Source: Mastacembelus armatus (lineage: Eukaryota > Chordata > Actinopteri > Synbranchiformes > Mastacembelidae). From it: 64,000 bases of DNA. The notes under the pieces were generated by a model that was not told the origin of the DNA, searched no databases, and was given only the letters and a program-made list of their open reading frames with translations. A program made the translations under genes and the position numbers. Below, piece after piece: positions 1 through 30,000 of this stretch. Position 1 is the first letter of the stretch. Every line of letters starts with the position of its first letter. The DNA lies in NCBI RefSeq assembly GCF_900324485.2, contig NC_046637.1:27245669-27309668 (forward strand). Reading direction: 5' to 3'.

Positions 1-2
1 TC

Positions 3-4427
<4,425 letters not shown>

Positions 4428-4810
4428 AGAATATTTTAAGTCTCATGAACTTCCTTTGAACTGTATTCATGAAGGACCTGAAATAGGAAATGCAACCATA
4501 AGCAACATTGCTAATGTGGCCTAAGACACAAGCTAAAAAATCCTGTATGTGTGACTTTAAAACAGCTGTGTTGTCTGCTGCAGGCTGACATTGCATCTTA
4601 TATTTAGGGCTAGAATTTGGGATATTTCCAGATATAATAGCACTGAACCTTGAGAACACTAACTGAAATGAACAGATTACAAGCTATATTTTTCTGTTTA
4701 CATTTTGAAATGAACAAAGTATGTCTTTGAGAACAAATGCATTTGGTTAGTTTCCTTTATGTTTTGAGACCTCTTTGTAATTATATGAAATACATTTTCT
4801 ACTTAATAAA
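4428..4810 (+). other. erbb3: erbb3 3' UTR with poly(A) signal
   Basis: This is A/T-rich non-coding sequence straight after the erbb3 stop codon. A canonical AATAAA at 4805-4810 is the likely polyadenylation signal. No long open frame continues the protein. Confidence 0.7.
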
Positions 4811-6052
4811 AATATTTTGAATAGCTATTTTAAAGCAGGTATTTTTTTATTTTATGACCATATGTGCAGGTTATGTTCTTCCATTACATCTAATGTAGAG
4901 CGTGAAAGTTCATTCTGGACATGAATAATTGCAGTTTGATAGGGTTGTAGATTGTTGAGGAGTCACAGGGAGGGTATTCATCATTGGCTTATGAACATAT
5001 CACTGTAAGCACAAGTGGGTCTCGATCCTCATATTAACCTTTTCCCCTCAAAGTCTTTTGCTGCTATACTGTTGTGACCTCATAAATTTTTTTTTAAACT
5101 CTTAAAGTTGTTCCACGTGGTGCATTAAAGAAGCCTTAGTAGAAGAAGAAGTACTTTGTATGTATGATATATTATGAGATATGAGTGTGCATGATATATT
5201 GAGGGTTTATGACATATTCTTTCAAATATTGCATGTTGGACCAGTTAATGGCAAATGTGCTGTGAGCCTCACTGATCAACTATTATTCTCACTTTCTGAA
5301 AAGTTGATAAGTCACAAAACCTAAAGAAGGAAACTGACACTAAAAAGACTGTATATTCGGAATCCATTTGACTGAACTGACTTGTGAAGCTTCATAGACA
5401 TTTTTGAAGATATCTTTTGTACAACACTTGGTTTTGTCCTTGTCACTCTCCTATAAAGGAGCAGGACCCAGACTCAGACACAAAACATGTTGAGTCTGTG
5501 CAGTCTGGGGTACTGTTTACCCAGGGCCCACTGCAAGGAGGGAATAAAGAGCCTGGAGTGAAGAGTTTTTTGTGTTGCATTTGGACTTTAAAGATCTTGT
5601 TAGTGATTTTGAAAACATAAAGACCTCTCAGTGGGCATTTACTGGAGAATAAATTTTTTCCACCATTTTTTTTCACAACATAACAATAGCTAATGATCTT
5701 TTTCTACAAATAAAAATAAATATAAGTGAAGTCTGGCCATTTGACTTTTATTATTCTGGCAATTTAAACTAAGATAATATTTATTAGCTTTGTCTTATAC
5801 CAGGGGAAAAATACGTGAGAGAGATACTGATCAAGCGAACATGGTGGGCCCACCAAGAGGGTTTATACACAGGACCCAGAATCTCGTGCTCCACCCCTGC
5901 TAATCTGTCCATGATTACAGCAGACCTTGTAGATCCCGAAGACAAAACTGAAAATAGAAAATGTTTACAAGGACTTGGTAGTAAATTATTACCACATACA
6001 ATATGTATATATTAATAATAAACATGTATGATACAAACCTATTGTTACTACT
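4811..6052. other. Intergenic spacer erbb3 / endogenous retrovirus
   Basis: About 1.2 kb of A/T-rich sequence without a supported gene. The short open frames have no recognisable domains. It ends where the LTR of the retroviral fossil begins. Confidence 0.5.
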
Positions 6053-6533
6053 GTTGGAACTGGAATTTCCTCCCTCAGTGAGGCGATGAATGTGGTCTCC
6101 AATTAGCTGTTTATTAAAACACACTGAATAAAGCAGTTACAGAGCTCTGGGTCAAACTCTCCCTAGCAACAGCACTCTCTACGTCAGGACATGAAGTCTG
6201 ACTCCTGTACTTCCCTCGCCCCAGTGATAATACACAGAGTGAAATGTGCAACTTTGAGGAAGTTGGCGTGTTTCTCTCCTACAGGTTGAGAGCGGTGGGG
6301 TGGTCTGATGTGTCACTGTGGCTATGCCTCCAGGCAGATTTCAGCAACGGCTCCTGTTTTCTGTAAGACAGAGTACAAAAACAACAGGCACATCCTATCT
6401 GATGTTGTGTCTGGTTCACTCTTGCACTGTAGAGAAGCCTTGCAATTACTGGTAGACATGTTCATGTCTAAGCTTGCTGCTGTTTTGCCCATACCAAATG
6501 CTTCATACATTAAGCTATAATTGTAATATTTCC
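6053..6533 (-). repeat. LTR of the retroviral fossil (3' LTR in element orientation)
   Basis: The segment starts TGTTGG on the plus strand and ends beside the purine tract (minus strand AAAAGGGGAAATTG), so it runs TG...CA as an LTR should. Its first ~28 bases recur, with a few changes, at 9136-9164 at the far edge of the element. Only that short stretch matches there. Confidence 0.65.
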
Positions 6534-9164
6534 ACAATTTCCCCTTTTGGTCTCTCCTCTGAGAGACCAACCCTGAAATGGGAAAGCTTTCATTGTACAG
6601 CCATCGTGACGTCTTCCTCCTCCTCAGCCTCCACTGCCTCCCCCTTTGGAGTGAGCGGAGACATTTGGTGAGCCGCCTGCTTGTCCTCAATGGTGGTCAC
6701 AATGAGTCTGTTACAAACAGATCTAATACGTGGAAGACAACAACAACCACACAATACCAGAGCAGTGACTATACCAATGAGAGAGATGACAGAGATAATT
6801 GCAGTCTTCCATTTGTCTCATGTCCAATCATCTAAAGAGTTATTAATACCTGAGTGTTCGTGCATCTTCTTGGACAGGGCCTGTAGGCCCTCCAGAGCTT
6901 TGGTTACTCTCTTACCTCTCTCCTCAGTGGCCTGGTCACGCTCATTTTTCTCCCAAAGCAACATTCCCAACACCATCACTAGACTAAGCCCTACTACTAC
7001 AAATATTGTGAATTTCTTTTGTGGCAGATCCATGCTGCCCTACTCTGAGACTAGCAAAGGCACTAATTCAACAATAGCAAAAGGAAGTAATAAAAGTGTA
7101 GCAAAATATAAAAGTATAAAATATATAAAAGTACAGTAAAAAATACTGGTGGTATACTAGAAGGCTTAGCAAACAGTCCTTCTGGACCCAAAGTCTTATT
7201 ACACTCTGTGTGTCTGTCTGCCGTTGGAACAAAGAACTTGAAACCTTCTCATCTACTTATTTGAGTCTCCTTCTGTGTTTGCCTCAGCAGCCAGAGTCTC
7301 TTTAATGTCACTCAGCCGTCTACCTGGCTCCTCTGCTGGTGTGCACATGCTCCAGTAATACCATACATCCCCTTTCCCTTGCAGCTTCACTGCATGAGAT
7401 GTCCTCTCCACCACTCTAAACAGTCCCGTCCAGCACGGTTCCAACCACTTGCGTTTGATGGTCTTCAGCAACACCCACTCTGCCGTATGTGGCTCTGCTT
7501 TAGTCCCTTTTGAGTCCTTCACCGTCTCTGCACCCTGGGTAGAGAAAACTGAGACATGACCCCTTAGTTGATCATAATACGGCTTATAGCCTCTCCTAGT
7601 ACCTTCATGTGGTTTTACTGCCTAAGTTCTGTCTGAGCTGCTCCTACCACATAGGCTGAGTCTGTGTAGATGTTAATCCTTTTCCCTTTTCCCCATTTAA
7701 GTGTTTTTATCACTGCTTTTAGTTCAGCCAGCTGGGCTGATGGTCTTTCCCTGAGCCTTTCTGCCTGTAACAGCATCCATCTGTAAACACCGTCTCTGCT
7801 TCCCCTTACTGAATTCGCTTTTCCAGACCTCTGCCCTACTTCCGCTTGATCTACCTCTAGGTCAATCAACATTTCTCCTCCTAGCTCCCATTGCCCCAGT
7901 ATCCCCTTACGTTCCCTGTCCTGTCTAACCTGGAATGGCTCCAGATTCCCCTGGCTCCCTTTTCCTCCGTCCCCTGCACTAGACTTGCTCTTGCTCCCTC
8001 TTCGTCGCTCTCCTTCTGCCCCTAGCGGTGTGGATGTCTGCTTCCCTGCATCTCTCTTCCACTGCTCCAACTCTTTCTCCTCCTCCTTCGATCGGCCCTG
8101 CAACTCCCTCAGTTGCTCTCTAGGCTCCCCTTCTAACTCATCTACGTCTAACACCCCTCCCTTTATCTGCATCGCTCTTCCGGCCAGCGCCATGTTGTGC
8201 ACCATCAGTCTGTGAGCTTCTTTTTCCTCCACTTCCTCTTCACCATCACCCCAGTGACGGGTCTCCTCTTCGTTTCTTCCACTTCCTCCAATGCTTTCTG
8301 ATCCTCCTGTATCAGGAGAGCAGCCAGATCCCCCCTGACCTCTTCGTCCAGTCCATACTTACCTGTCACCTCTTCAAAGTTCTTTCTGCTTTTTCCGTTC
8401 CTGTTCAAGAATCCCACTCATTAATTGATTGCGTGCCTCTACCCACTGCCACCTAAGGGTGGTGGGCCATCCCCCTCTAATGCGCATTCTCTATCATATT
8501 CACTGTCCATCATATACAGCAGTGACAGCCAACCGGGTTTGTATGGAGTACACCTGAGCAACCGGTCCAACTGAGTACTACTTCTCTCAACCACGAGACC
8601 ACTGCTTCGTTAATACCGTTAGGTTTCCACAAATGGTCTCAGGCGGCTTTTCGTACTCAGGACACTGTCACTGTCAACAATATACAATTGTACACCTGTA
8701 TACACACACCCAAAAGATTCACACCCCATTGGCCATATATACTTTCTGGTAATTACAACTGCTTTTATTCTTATATTCTCTTATAGTCTCCACCAGGAAC
8801 TCGAGGGTGTTACACTATGCTTCTTTTCTCTTTTTATTTATTTATTTATTTTTTTTACTTCAAACTTCACAATGTCACTTTCTTCTCATATTTCACTTTT
8901 ACTATTACTCTTTTACTTATCACTGTTCTCTGAACTTATTTAAGCAGGTTTTTACTGATTTATTCAGTGTTTTAAAATTTACACAGACGTGTATAGTTTG
9001 TTCAATGGCAGACTTTCGAAATAAAACAGGCGCCTGCTCACCTTTGATAAAGACCCGGGTCCGGTGTCAAAAGCAGTCGTCCGTCTGTTTTACCGACCAG
9101 TCCTCCGTAAACGATCACGTCGTGGTCACCAAATTGTTGAACCTGGAATTTCCTCCCTCAGTTC
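6053..9164 (-). mobile_element. Endogenous retrovirus fossil, gamma/class I-like, broken
   Basis: A degraded retroviral insertion read on the minus strand. Recognisable parts in retroviral order are: a leader and gag-like region (about 8420-7620, acidic and charged); an RNase H piece with the motif YTDSAYVVGA; an integrase C-terminal-like piece (about 7520-7250, KRKWLEPCWTGLF); an env-like membrane region (about 7030-6600, with a Cys cluster); a purine-rich tract next to a 3' LTR; and a short match to the LTR end at the other edge, followed by a primer-binding-like TGG motif. Most of pol and env is missing and there are several breaks, so the element looks dead. It is probably of moderate age, but the LTR match at the two ends is too short to date it. 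The family call rests on the RNase H, integrase tail and env parts. Its right edge abuts the pa2g4 promoter. Confidence 0.8.
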
Positions 9165-14503
<5,339 letters not shown>

Positions 14504-15863
14504 ATAAATAAATACTGCCTTTTCACACATGCAAGACCCCAAAGAGAAGCAAGACATGACAAATTGTCTGTCATACCCCTTATAACTGAGGATGTTTCAC
14601 AAATTAAACAGATAAACTAATTAGAACTTTATAATGGTTGAATGCTGAAAGATCCCACAGGGACTCTTAACCCTTTACTGCATGAATGGAAAGTACTGTG
14701 GTGGGAATTCACCTCTGTTTTTCTTTCCAAACTCAAGTTAGGAAAAGACTTATTTCTATAAAGTCTTACATCTTTGGAAAAACTTGTTGCCAAATGGTTT
14801 GTGTGCGACTGATGTCCGTTTTTAAATTTTAGACTTAATACTTGAATATTTCATTGCACCTGAAGATATTCTTTTAAGTAAAACCGAAGCTCACGGTTGG
14901 CATTAATGGAAATGTATCAGTTAGTGGTTTGTTTTTGTTTTTTTTAATATCCGATCAGTAAAGGTTTGTTAAATAGATGTTTATATCATATTTGTGATGT
15001 GATTGTACAGGCAGCAGTGTATCTGAGGACATGTATTCCCCACTGCTTGAATGTGACGTTTCAATTGAACTGCCACGTTTCCTTTTGGCAACAAAGTTAA
15101 AACAAGTTGTCTATACTTGTTTACATTAAAAAATGTACAGTCAAAATTGATATACAGATGTTTTTGGACAATTAAGGGGAAGTTTATCATGTTTTAAATG
15201 ATGTGACAGGATAGTTTTAGTCATTTACTGCATTATTGCAAAAGCATTTAAAAACCTTTCATCAAAAACTATTTTTATTGACTACACCATGCAGTAAGGG
15301 GTTAAATTATACATTATCTCAATTGTAAAATAACAAACCAAAAAATAATATTGGAAGTCCCAAATTGACAGTGATTACAAGGATTGAAATATCTGTTTCC
15401 TTCTGAGTTTATGTAGTGAGGGTTTATGGTTCTGTCATCATGGCCTAACCACATTTTTTGGATTAATCTATAAAGTTGTAACCGCAATAGATTTTTATTT
15501 TTAAAGCAATAACCTGAGCAGAAGACTGGAATATTTTAAGTACACGAGCAAAAAAATGCAATTGTAATGAGCTTGACTTTAGGGAACAAACTGCATTTAC
15601 TGCCATAAATGATAGTAATCCATGTGTTCCATTTCTGAAACATTTTCTATTAGTGACACCTGTTACTTGCTTTCTTACATCAGTAGTTGTGTGAAACAAA
15701 AACTAAAGGACAGGTTAACAAAAATAATTACATAAAAGGTGTCATGGGTGTCTTCAGTGGACCATAGACATCAGGTCTGAGTTTCATGTAAAGATCTGTG
15801 ATGGTGTTTGGTCTTTGTAGCTCACTCAGTGGGCAATGGGACTTTACATCTTAATGAAATAAA
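14504..15863 (+). other. pa2g4: pa2g4 3' UTR (probable)
   Basis: A/T-rich non-coding sequence after the pa2g4 stop. There is an AATAAA cluster immediately after the stop (about 14503-14514) and another signal at 15858-15863, so a short and a long 3' UTR are possible. No other gene is seen up to the rpl41 promoter. Confidence 0.45.
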
Positions 15864-16257
15864 GATGTTTTCATAAATTTCTGTTTTCTGTGAAGATTTT
15901 TGTCAAAGTTTAACACAGAAATTTTGCAAATCTAAGCAGAATATTTGTATGATTTTTTGCATCAAAGTATTAACTGATTTGTCAGATGTTTAATTCGCGG
16001 GATTTTTAATCTTTTCCGACAGTATTAAATCAAGTGAAACAAACATTTTGCAACAATTAGGTTTAAAACTTAATTAGGCAAAAGGGAGAATAATTATTGT
16101 CCCATTACTGCCTGCCCAGTAAGAGCTGGGCTAGGACAGGAGGTTAAATACATACAACTGAATATTTAAATACTGTTAATAAAAAACAGTTCAATAAATG
16201 AGACTTTCACACGTTAGGAACATTTTAAATGTACGACTATTGTGGTGGAGAACTGAA

Positions 16258-16406
16258 CATTGTTGTATTAGTACTTTAAAGATCGGTACATTGTTGTATT
16301 AGTACTTTAAAGATCGGTACATTGTTGTATTAGTACTTTAAAGATCGGTACATTGTTGTATTAGTACTTTAAAGATCGGTACAGTGTTGTATTGCGATCG
16401 CAATAC
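16258..16406. repeat. 31-bp minisatellite upstream of rpl41
   Basis: Four near-identical 31-bp units (core TTGTTGTATTAGTACTTTAA followed by AGATCGGTAC) run head to tail from 16258 to about 16381. A diverged partial fifth unit ends in the palindrome TTGCGATCGCAA. The array lies about 140 bp upstream of the rpl41 transcription start. Confidence 0.93.
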
Positions 16407-16448
16407 TTTTCACGTCATATCTACCAGGAAACCTGGCTGAACATTTGC

Positions 16449-16570
16449 ACTACATTTCCCATGATCGACCGGGGCCAACGCAGTTGGCGCTAGAGCGTGA
16501 CGTCACGGCGGTATAAATGCCGCTTTCTTTCGTCGTCACATCCTCTTTCCGTTGCTCTTCTCGCTTTGAG
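16449..16570 (+). promoter_or_regulatory. rpl41: rpl41 core promoter and TOP-type non-coding exon 1
   Basis: Elements in order: an SBS/ZNF143-like motif ACTACATTTCCCATGAT at 16449-16465; a perfect CRE TGACGTCA at 16498-16505; a TATA box TATAAA at 16512-16517; and, about 30 bp further, a pyrimidine start CCTCTTTCC at about 16542. The start fits the 5' terminal oligopyrimidine (TOP) tract of ribosomal protein mRNAs, which puts translation under mTOR control. Non-coding exon 1 ends at 16570 with a GT donor. The motif assignments are by eye. Confidence 0.75.
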
Positions 16571-16684
16571 GTACGGAGATATGTTTGTCCGCCAACAGAA
16601 TCCACGTTTATCTTTGCGTTTCACGATCCATCCGCGGTCACTGATAACTGTGTCTGTTTCTTTTCCACAGATCCTCTCCACACG

Positions 16685-17798
16685 ATGAGAGCCAAGGTGA
16701 GCTGGTTTGTCGGCGGCTGAATGTTTAGTGTTTTGTGTCTGGCTCCAGTCAATGCTGCTTGTTAGCGTTTCCTGCTTCTTCTTATTTGGTTTTAAATTGT
16801 TTTCTTCTTCTTTGTAGTTTATCTCCAACAGCGCTAGTGATTCTGACTAAATAATTTAATAGTTAAGATATTTGGTAAATACGTGTTTAATGAAGGCCGT
16901 GGCCGTGCATGCTGTGGTGTTAGCAGCCATTATATGTGTCTGTGGGTCAGTATCCTGTGAGGATGGACCACCTGACAGGAAGGACTTAAATACATGTATA
17001 AGCTTGTGCATTGTAGAGACTAAGCCCTTTTTTCCCAGCATGCTAAGATGCATGTGGTTTGCTTCATAGTGTGATTGTACACATGACAAGCTGCTGTTTG
17101 CTGCTCTGCACTAATTAAATAATCCTTTATTTTTGCAGTGGAGGAAGAAGCGTATGCGCAGGTAAGCATCCTGAGTCCAGTTTCTTTTGAACAAAGTCTT
17201 GTTAACTGTATAAATTCAATACACGGTTTAACAAGTGATGTTTAGGGGAATCTTAAGTTCAGTGTGTGTCCAACAAAACTGCTTTTTGGTTGTTTTGTAA
17301 CCTAATTTCCATATTTTTAGAAATGGATCACCAAATATCTGAGCTAATTTCTGTGCTTCCTTTTATATAAATTACAGCCAGTGTTGGTACAATTGTAAGC
17401 ATTTACATTGTCTGCATTTCAGTGATACTTCATGCTTTTGATAGGTTAGTATAGATTAGGAAAATCCAGTCCATGCAATAGTTGGTTCATGTTGATATAG
17501 GAAGGGAGGCTTTTCCCCAAGTATGGACGTGGTCTTTGTCATGCCAGTGGTAACATGTTTTTAAAAATGGCATGTGAACAATTGCAGGTGTGGCCAAAAA
17601 TCAGTGCCTTTATTTCCATGCAGCCCCATGCTTGTCCCAGCAAAGTTATGTGTACATAAGTGGGGTGGAAAATGTGGGTTTCATGTCATTGATTCTAGAT
17701 ATGTGCACTATAAAGATGCAGAACATTTAACCTTTCCCCATCTGCTGTTTAACAGGCTGAAGCGTAAAAGGAGAAAGATGAGGCAGAGGTCAAAGTAA
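16685..17798 (+). CDS. rpl41: 60S ribosomal protein L41 (eL41)
   Basis: A 25-residue, very basic ribosomal protein, among the smallest eukaryotic proteins, that bridges the two ribosomal subunits. Coding exons are 16685-16696 (MRAK), 17139-17161 (WRKKRMR) and 17756-17798, ending RKRRKMRQRSK and a TAA stop; together they make 78 nt. I believe the peptide is identical to the human one. Exon 2 begins at 16671 after a good acceptor, leaving 14 nt of 5' UTR before the ATG. A poly(A) signal AATAAA lies at 18058-18063. The exons are too short for ordinary open-frame searches. The gene follows erbb3 and pa2g4 in the same order as in human. Confidence 0.96.
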
Positions 17799-18063
17799 GC
17801 CCTCCTCCCTGTCAGCTGTGATCCCGTCGGAGCCTCTCCAGATGGACTGACACATGTGGTTGATGTGGATCTTCTGAGCTACCATCAGCAAAATGAAGAG
17901 CCCTTCCCTGGTTTCAGTTGACGGTGCAGCTCATGGCGCCGACTGTGGATGTCTGATTGGACGACGGCAACGATGCTGGACAGATCTGTCAACATCAGAA
18001 CGGCAGCTGATTAGTTCATGGACCATAAAACCTTAACTGTCTAGTGGTGTACTGAACAATAAA

Positions 18064-19154
18064 TGAACACTGTTAAGTTTACAAGTTTCAGCCTCTTGGT
18101 TATTTTTTACTTAGTTGAGGATGCTTCTGTCGGTATTGCTTTTATTAACTGAAGACTTAATTGGACAGTGAGTGCACGAAGTACTGTGAAATAAATTGGA
18201 TATAAAATCATGCAATTATTTTATATAAAGTTGACTGAGTAACCACCTTTTGCAAATTCAGTTGCTTTGCTTTCACCTTTTTGTCCAGTTCAAACCAGCC
18301 TTCAGCACCCTATGCAAATCCATCTTAAGCACAGGTGTTTAAACATGACCTACAAATAAACTATGTCTATAGAGGAAAGGTCAGAACTTATTTGCACACA
18401 AACAGATTGAAGGTCACAGAATCACTGAAGGCAGCATCATGTTTAGTCCTACAGACACACAAACTCCCATAGATAAATAGGCCATATTAAAGCTGAAACA
18501 AGGTTTTTCTCACGTTCTGTTTGGAACTCTACATTACATCAAATGTTCTGCATGTACTTAAAGGTGCTGAGGGTGGTCTGGGATTTTACCTGAGGGTTAT
18601 AGGAGTCCGCAAGTCTGTTAGTTCACCTTATACCAGTATAATAAATAATCCATTAATATATTTGGTACAAAATGTTTTATTATATGCAGAGTACAACAGC
18701 TATAAGATGAATGTTGTGGAGTTTGGCTGACTGTCATATAGGTCACTTTATACCAATATAATAGAAACATATGAATATATTTGGAGCAAAATATTTTATA
18801 ATATGCAGAGCTATTAGATGAATGTTGTGGAGTAATGTACAGTATTTGCCTCTGTAATTAATGAAGTAGAGCCAAATGTAATGCAAAATTATGTTTTCTG
18901 AACAAATGTACTTTTTACTATTTTATATAAAAATAATGCAATAATGACATAATCTCAGGTTTAGATTAAGAACATAAATAATTTACATCTTAAAATTCTC
19001 GGGTGCCAAGACCATATTTTATTTTAGTTTTATATTTTATGTTTTATTTCTGCTCGACATGAACAGACCCAGTCGACAGGGGGCGCTCGGGGCCCATTTG
19101 CCGCTGCACACTGAAGACGCGCAGAAGAAGAGCTGGCATTGTAAACACAAGGAT
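18064..19154. other. Spacer rpl41 / crbn
   Basis: A/T-rich non-coding sequence without a supported gene, apart from the ~100-bp direct duplication described separately. The stretch just before the crbn start codon (about 19060-19154) becomes C/G-rich and is likely promoter plus 5' UTR of crbn. Confidence 0.5.
18621..18833. repeat. Diverged ~100-bp direct duplication
   Basis: Positions 18621-18723 and 18741-18833 align over their length. Shared words include TATACCARTATAATA, ATATATTTGG, TTTTAT.ATATGCAGAG and AGATGAATGTTGTGGAGT. The copies differ by scattered substitutions and small indels, so the duplication is not recent. Confidence 0.85.
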
Positions 19155-27056
<7,902 letters not shown>

Positions 27057-30000
27057 CCGGCAACATGCAAACCCCCCCTGACACCTGGATCATCAGCCTC
27101 TCTCTGGCTGCAGTTACTTTTAATAATCAATGCATCACAAACCGCCTGTCACTCTTAGCAGCAAATCTATCATATTAGTGAAAAGGTCATTTGGCCTTTA
27201 AATGGCACTCTAAGAGCAAATTAGATGGATGGGGACAGTGATGGTTCTTAAAGGTTCTCATAGCGTGGAGGCAGTGGAGAGGCAGGCTGTGTAATGATGA
27301 AGTGAGAAAATTAAGTAAAACAGATTGAACAGATTAGTTCCATGACATGCAGTTTCATCCTAGCATGCAGCTCCGTGATCTGCCACAGTGTCCAGCTCTT
27401 CTCTGTCAAGCAAACACACACTAACACAAAACGCTCTGCTTAACGTGTAATTTCCCTGCTCCATAAGCTGGAGAGTCTGACTGCATGCAGGTGAGGTGGA
27501 GATACTGCAGGCTGATTTAGCCACTTCAATCTGTTGCAAAAACAACCAGTCAACGTTGAGTGAATTCACTTCACGTTCAGATCCTTTGTGGGTCTGATGT
27601 CGTTTCAGCCGCCATAGGTCGGTGGAGGACGTCGTTTCGATGAAAGTACACGCATGTATGTGTGGATCTGTCATGATAGGGAGTATTTTGAATCTTGGGA
27701 TTGAATTGGATGTATTTCTGTATGCAAGAAGAATTGGAATTAATTTAACATACCTGTTCATGTGTGGAGAAATTGTACTTTTTTTTATTATCACACCAGC
27801 TTTTGTGTAATAAACAAAACTGATGTGACAATAATGTGTATGATGCTTGATATAATCAGTGTCTGTTTAGTATTCAGCTGAAGCTCATTGTCTTGTCAGA
27901 CGATAGACGATGTGCTTCAGGGAACAGGCGTTATCTCGGGTTGCACAAGTGAAAATCAGAGATGTGTTGGTGCCTCATGGCAGACTGTTTTCTCTTCAGG
28001 TCAGTGCTAATTGAGAGAGTGAGAGGAGTGTTCACCCTTCTTCATTTGGTTTGTTTATGTTGTGTGGCATGTTCAGATTGTGTGCCTTTTGTCTTTTGAT
28101 AAGTTGGATAAATCAGTGGACATGGAGGTGAATGGAAGATTGTAAGTGGTAGATGAAGACAAATTGATTTACTTGTTCAGGTTTTGCCGGGCTCTTTTTA
28201 GTTTTCAGGGTTTTACTTTTTGTGATTTTGGTGCGAGGTGCTGGCTCACATTTGTATAAATGGAATTGTACATAAGAGCTGGTCATAGCATTTGTTGTGT
28301 AATATAGCTGGTGTTCTACTGTTTGTAGAATCTGACCCTTATTTCTCCCACAGATTCTCTTCATGTCACTGAGGATGGCTAGAAAAAATATTGTCACCAG
28401 TGAGCAGAGTAATGGAAAGTGAAACTGTCTAAACTCTGAAGATGTTTGTCTGTCTGAAATGTTTTTGTTTTGTTGTTTTTGCCGGAGACTTGCTTATAGT
28501 CAGATTTGAGATCTGTGTGCTAAGCTAACTAGCTGTGTGCTGTTTGTTTAACATCTCCTCAGATGTTCAGCATTAAAGCAAACAATCAGAATTGGTCAAA
28601 ATTGTTGAACTATTCCTTTAAAGGGCAACATCTTTTCATTTAGAAATTCTTCACAGTTATTCTTATGGCCAAAGCATCATATGGGTGTATGGTTTTAAGT
28701 TGTGTTGATATGCAATAAGAACCTGTCATTTCAGTTTGTCTGGAAGTAATTTTATCATTGAGCTGCATATTCTTTACTAGTCCCTTAAATGTTTTAAATC
28801 ACATTTTAAACAGTCTGTCATTCTCAAGGTTGATATCACTGTGTGTTTTGTTACATGGAGAGGACAGTGTTTCGGGCATAAGAATAATGTAAAATCTAAA
28901 CCCATCTGTTTTGGTTATGTTCTCTGTGATTCGAATGATTCTGCGTTCACCAGGCTCTCAGACTTTCATTCACCCCAAACAAAAAAATGGATGCTTCACT
29001 GGAGAAATCATCAGCCTGTTTCCGTGAGATTCAGTGTACCACAGAGGAAAATAAACATGCAGTTATCCTGTGACCGTCTTCTGATTCGCGTGTTTGTCAC
29101 TAGAGATAGAGATTTCACTTCAACAAGACACTAGAGCCATTAAATTGTCACGTCCGTGTCAAGCTGGAGGCCCTGATGGGATTAATTGAGCTTCAACAAG
29201 CAGGTAAAAGGCTTCGTGTCTTCACAGAATTTGTAAATCTTCACATCTGCAGGGAAACTAACACGTGCCACCATGTTTGTGTGCTTCCATGTGTTTGTAG
29301 TGTATTAGTCTGTTGTGTAGACACAAGTGGATGGAGGATCATTTGTATGCGAGCACTGCGAGGCCCTAATGACTCTCCATGAGTGGGACAGGAGCCCGGT
29401 CGACCACCGTGCTTCACTGATGACTTGAACGTGAGGGTCCTTCAGAGAAGAATATTTATTTAAAGATGCAAACAGGGTCTTGGATGTGTCACACGTGATT
29501 TAATACAAGATCAGCTTGATGTCAGTAATCTTCATTTGATTTGTGGCTCCACCTATCTCTCTGTTGCTCTCTAGTAACATTTGCTGCTTTCTGAAACTAT
29601 TTTATAACATGTTTTGCTTTTCTCTGTAGCACAGGCTCTTAAAATTGTGCTGTACCCTGAACTATTACTCAGTGGACGGTGTTTGTTCAGGACTTTTATT
29701 TGCTAAATGACAAAAACATCAGTTATCGTTGTTTGGGATTATGTTTCATGTAACCAGGGTGTGCGAAGATGCTCATCAGGGGCCACTGTCCTGCTTGTTG
29801 TACCTGGATCAGGTGTGTTCAGTCAATCAGAAGCTGGAAGATACCATTTCAGATAAGGGTGGACAGGGGGAAGACAAGGACATTTCCTGAATTGAAACCA
29901 TTGCTCCAGACCTGCAGGGTCAGCTCCACACCACTTTTTTGCTGAGCAAGTTTTTCGTGAGTCTTCCTTGCATAGATTCCCTAAAATAAAGTTTAGGTTT

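Noticed and set aside
7615-8232. 205-codon minus-strand frame as a host gene
   Set aside because: It contains gag-like charged sequence and an RNase H motif and lies between LTR-related ends, so it belongs to the retroviral fossil.
19059-19154. Upstream ATG at 19059 as the crbn start
   Set aside because: The reading from 19155 matches the known cereblon N-terminus in length and composition; the sequence before it looks like 5' UTR.
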